The notes under the pieces: model-generated
What the model was told of the DNA's origin: nothing
What the model saw: the letters and a program-made list of their open reading frames with translations, nothing else
Databases searched by the model: none
In this document: in pieces, positions 14,428 to 15,620 of the stretch
How the letters are laid out: each line of letters opens with the position of its first letter
How positions within the stretch are numbered: the stretch's first letter is position 1
From: VGXO01 sp964614695
GTDB taxonomy: Bacteria; Planctomycetota; Phycisphaerae; Phycisphaerales; SM1A02
DNA length: 15,620 nt
Reading direction: 5' to 3'
NCBI GenBank assembly: GCA_964614695.1
Contig: CAZTMB010000068.1
Span: 1 to 15,620 of the forward strand
Program-made: the position numbers and the translations under genes

Positions 14428-15489
14428 ATGGATCTTCTCAAGCTGATGCAGACCCACGGACACGAGCTCGTGGAGTTCCATCAGGATCCCGGCACCGGAC
14501 TCAAGGCGATCATCGCGGTGCACTCGACCGTGCTCGGCAACGCGCTCGGCGGCACGCGGCGCTGGGCGTACGCGTCGACCGACGAGGCGATCTTCGACGT
14601 GCTGCGTCTCTCCGAGGGCATGACCTACAAGGCCGCCGCGGCGGATCTGCCGATGGGCGGCGCGAAGAGCGTGATCGTGCTCGACAAGCCCGGGCAGCAG
14701 CCCACCGAGGCCGAAGGCCGCGCGATGGGCCGTTTCGTCGAGGCGTTCCACGGCAAGTACATCGCCGCGGAGGACGTGGGCGTCAGCCCGCAGTTCTGCG
14801 ACTGGATGGCGATGGAGACGAAGCACATCATGGGCGGCGAGAACGTCTCGACCGGCGGCGATCCCTCGCCGTGGACGGCGCTGGGCGTCTTCAACTCGAT
14901 GAAGGCGTGCCTCGAGGCGGCGGGCGACGGCGACTTCACCGGACTCACCGTGGGCATTCAGGGCTGCGGCGCGACCGGCTACAAGCTCGCGAAGCTCTGC
15001 CGCGAGGCGGGCGCCGCGGTGCTCGTCACCGACGTGCACGTGCCGAGCATGAAGCGTTGCGTCGAGGAACTCGGCTGCATGGCGGTCGGCAACGACAAGA
15101 ACCTCTTCCACGAGGAGCTCGACGTGCTCGCGCCGTGCGCCTTGGGCGCCGTGCTCGGCCCCGAGTCGATTCCGAACCTGCGTTGCCGGATCGTCTGCGG
15201 CACCGCGAACAACCAGCTCGTCGAGCCGGTCCGCGACGGACGGGCGCTCAAGGAGCGGGGCATCGTCTACTCGCCCGACTTCGTCGCGAACGCGGGCGGC
15301 CTCATCCGCCTCGCGGGCCTCTACCTCGGCATGACCGAGGCGCAGATCGACGCGAAGGTCGCCGGCATCGAGCGGACCACGCACGAGGTGCTCCGCGAGG
15401 CGCTCTCGATGCCCTCGACCGCCGAGGCGGCGATCGCCTTCGCGAAGCGGCGCATCGAGAAGAAGGCGCCCGCCGTCGCGGCGAGCTGA
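14428..15489 (+). CDS. Leucine-dehydrogenase-family amino-acid dehydrogenase (Leu/Phe/Val)
   Basis: This 353-residue enzyme catalyses NAD+-dependent oxidative deamination of an L-amino acid to its 2-oxo acid and ammonia. It matches Bacillus leucine dehydrogenase nearly residue for residue in the catalytic domain. Landmarks are NALGGTRRWAY (38-48), GMTYKAAAADLPMGGAK (64-80) with substrate-binding Lys68 and catalytic Lys80, and AAEDVGVS (113-120) with catalytic Asp116. The Rossmann domain has GIQGCGATG (176-184). The C-terminal segment PDFVANAGGLIRLAG (283-297) lines the substrate pocket. Length fits the family (about 350-365). The ATG has a good ribosome binding site and is 58 bp after the acyl-CoA dehydrogenase. 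Specificity is uncertain: Ala114 is leucine-dehydrogenase-like, while Leu292 replaces the usual Val and recalls phenylalanine dehydrogenase. The context points to branched-chain amino-acid breakdown. Confidence 0.93.
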   Translation: MDLLKLMQTHGHELVEFHQDPGTGLKAIIAVHSTVLGNALGGTRRWAYASTDEAIFDVLRLSEGMTYKAAAADLPMGGAKSVIVLDKPGQQPTEAEGRAMGRFVEAFHGKYIAAEDVGVSPQFCDWMAMETKHIMGGENVSTGGDPSPWTALGVFNSMKACLEAAGDGDFTGLTVGIQGCGATGYKLAKLCREAGAAVLVTDVHVPSMKRCVEELGCMAVGNDKNLFHEELDVLAPCALGAVLGPESIPNLRCRIVCGTANNQLVEPVRDGRALKERGIVYSPDFVANAGGLIRLAGLYLGMTEAQIDAKVAGIERTTHEVLREALSMPSTAEAAIAFAKRRIEKKAPAVAAS

Positions 15490-15524
15490 TGGGCTCGGAC
15501 GACGCCAGCGAGATCGGGGCATGA
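15489..15524 (+). CDS. Possible 11-codon mini-cistron bridging two genes
   Basis: ATG at 15489 overlaps the amino-acid dehydrogenase stop (TGATG). The frame encodes MGSDDASEIGA and ends in a TGA that overlaps the ATG of the next gene (ATGA). This could hand ribosomes from one gene to the next, or it may simply be spacer. No peptide function can be claimed. Confidence 0.2.
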   Translation: MGSDDASEIGA

Positions 15525-15620
15525 GCGCCGCCTTCGGCTGGGCACTGCCGCACAACTCGCAGCGCGAACCGGTCGTCGGTCGCGAGATCGTCGCGACGAG
15601 CGTGCCGGTCGCCGCGAGCG
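15521..15620 (+). CDS. N-terminal fragment, possibly gamma-glutamyltransferase
   Basis: The frame opens with ATG at 15521 and runs off the window end after 33 residues. The stretch PVVGREIVATSVPVAAS (residues 17-33) resembles the first strand of gamma-glutamyltransferases, where GR.G.VA(T/S)S.PLA is common. That family cleaves gamma-glutamyl bonds of glutathione and related peptides, usually in the periplasm. No signal peptide is visible here, which is unusual for that family but normal for cytoplasmic relatives. A GGGG run just before the ATG could be a poor ribosome binding site. The short fragment makes the assignment tentative. Confidence 0.4.
   Translation, partial: MSAAFGWALPHNSQREPVVGREIVATSVPVAAS

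Noticed and set aside
1..15620. CRISPR arrays, insertion sequences, phage genes or tandem repeats
   Set aside because: I found no spaced direct repeats, transposase-like proteins or terminal inverted repeats. Repeated short words reflect GC-rich codon usage.

Overview
This window is about 15.6 kb of very GC-rich DNA (close to 70% G+C by eye). It is a draft scaffold: two runs of exactly 100 N (2823-2922 and 11366-11465) are placeholder gaps of unknown true size. The encoded proteins describe a diderm bacterium. There is a prolipoprotein diacylglyceryl transferase, a TolC-type outer-membrane factor carrying a lipobox, and a periplasmic adaptor protein. Base composition, gene style and the set of families would suit a planctomycete, possibly of the Phycisphaerae type. 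That placement is inference only; no taxonomic marker such as rRNA is present.

Layout from left to right. (1) 22-1089, plus: ATPase of an ABC importer, probably the last gene of an operon that enters from the left. (2) 1093-2541, minus: an ALDH8-like aldehyde dehydrogenase, convergent with the ABC gene and 3 bp from it. (3) 2584-2736, minus: tRNA-Glu(CUC) with a good sigma70-type promoter and a hairpin terminator, then the first gap. (4) 2977-4502, plus: lgt and a GNAT acetyltransferase with a 4-bp start/stop overlap. (5) 4508-8397, minus: a two-gene envelope operon, an outer-membrane-factor lipoprotein followed by a membrane-fusion protein, with no inner-membrane pump gene beside them. (6) 8566-11364, plus: a 932-residue GH35-like protein whose catalytic motif looks altered, then the second gap. 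(7) 11467-15620, plus: an acyl/amino-acid catabolic run made of an enoyl-CoA hydratase (5' end in the gap), a VLCAD-like acyl-CoA dehydrogenase, a leucine-dehydrogenase-family enzyme, and the first codons of a gene that may be a gamma-glutamyltransferase.

How the genes fit together. The right-hand cluster pairs oxidative deamination of a branched-chain or aromatic amino acid with acyl-CoA dehydrogenation and hydration, as expected for amino-acid or fatty-acid catabolism. The central minus-strand pair is two thirds of a tripartite exporter. Its outer-membrane component would need lipidation by Lgt, encoded a few kb away. I see no CRISPR array, transposase, phage gene or clear sign of horizontal transfer.

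I did not find a clearly new multi-gene system. The observations most worth following are the GH35-like protein with a substituted acid/base motif and no signal peptide, the oppositely charged low-complexity tails on the two exporter subunits, and a strong dependence of Asp codon choice on the following base that enriches GATC. Residue numbers, counts and alignments here were made by eye from the sequence.
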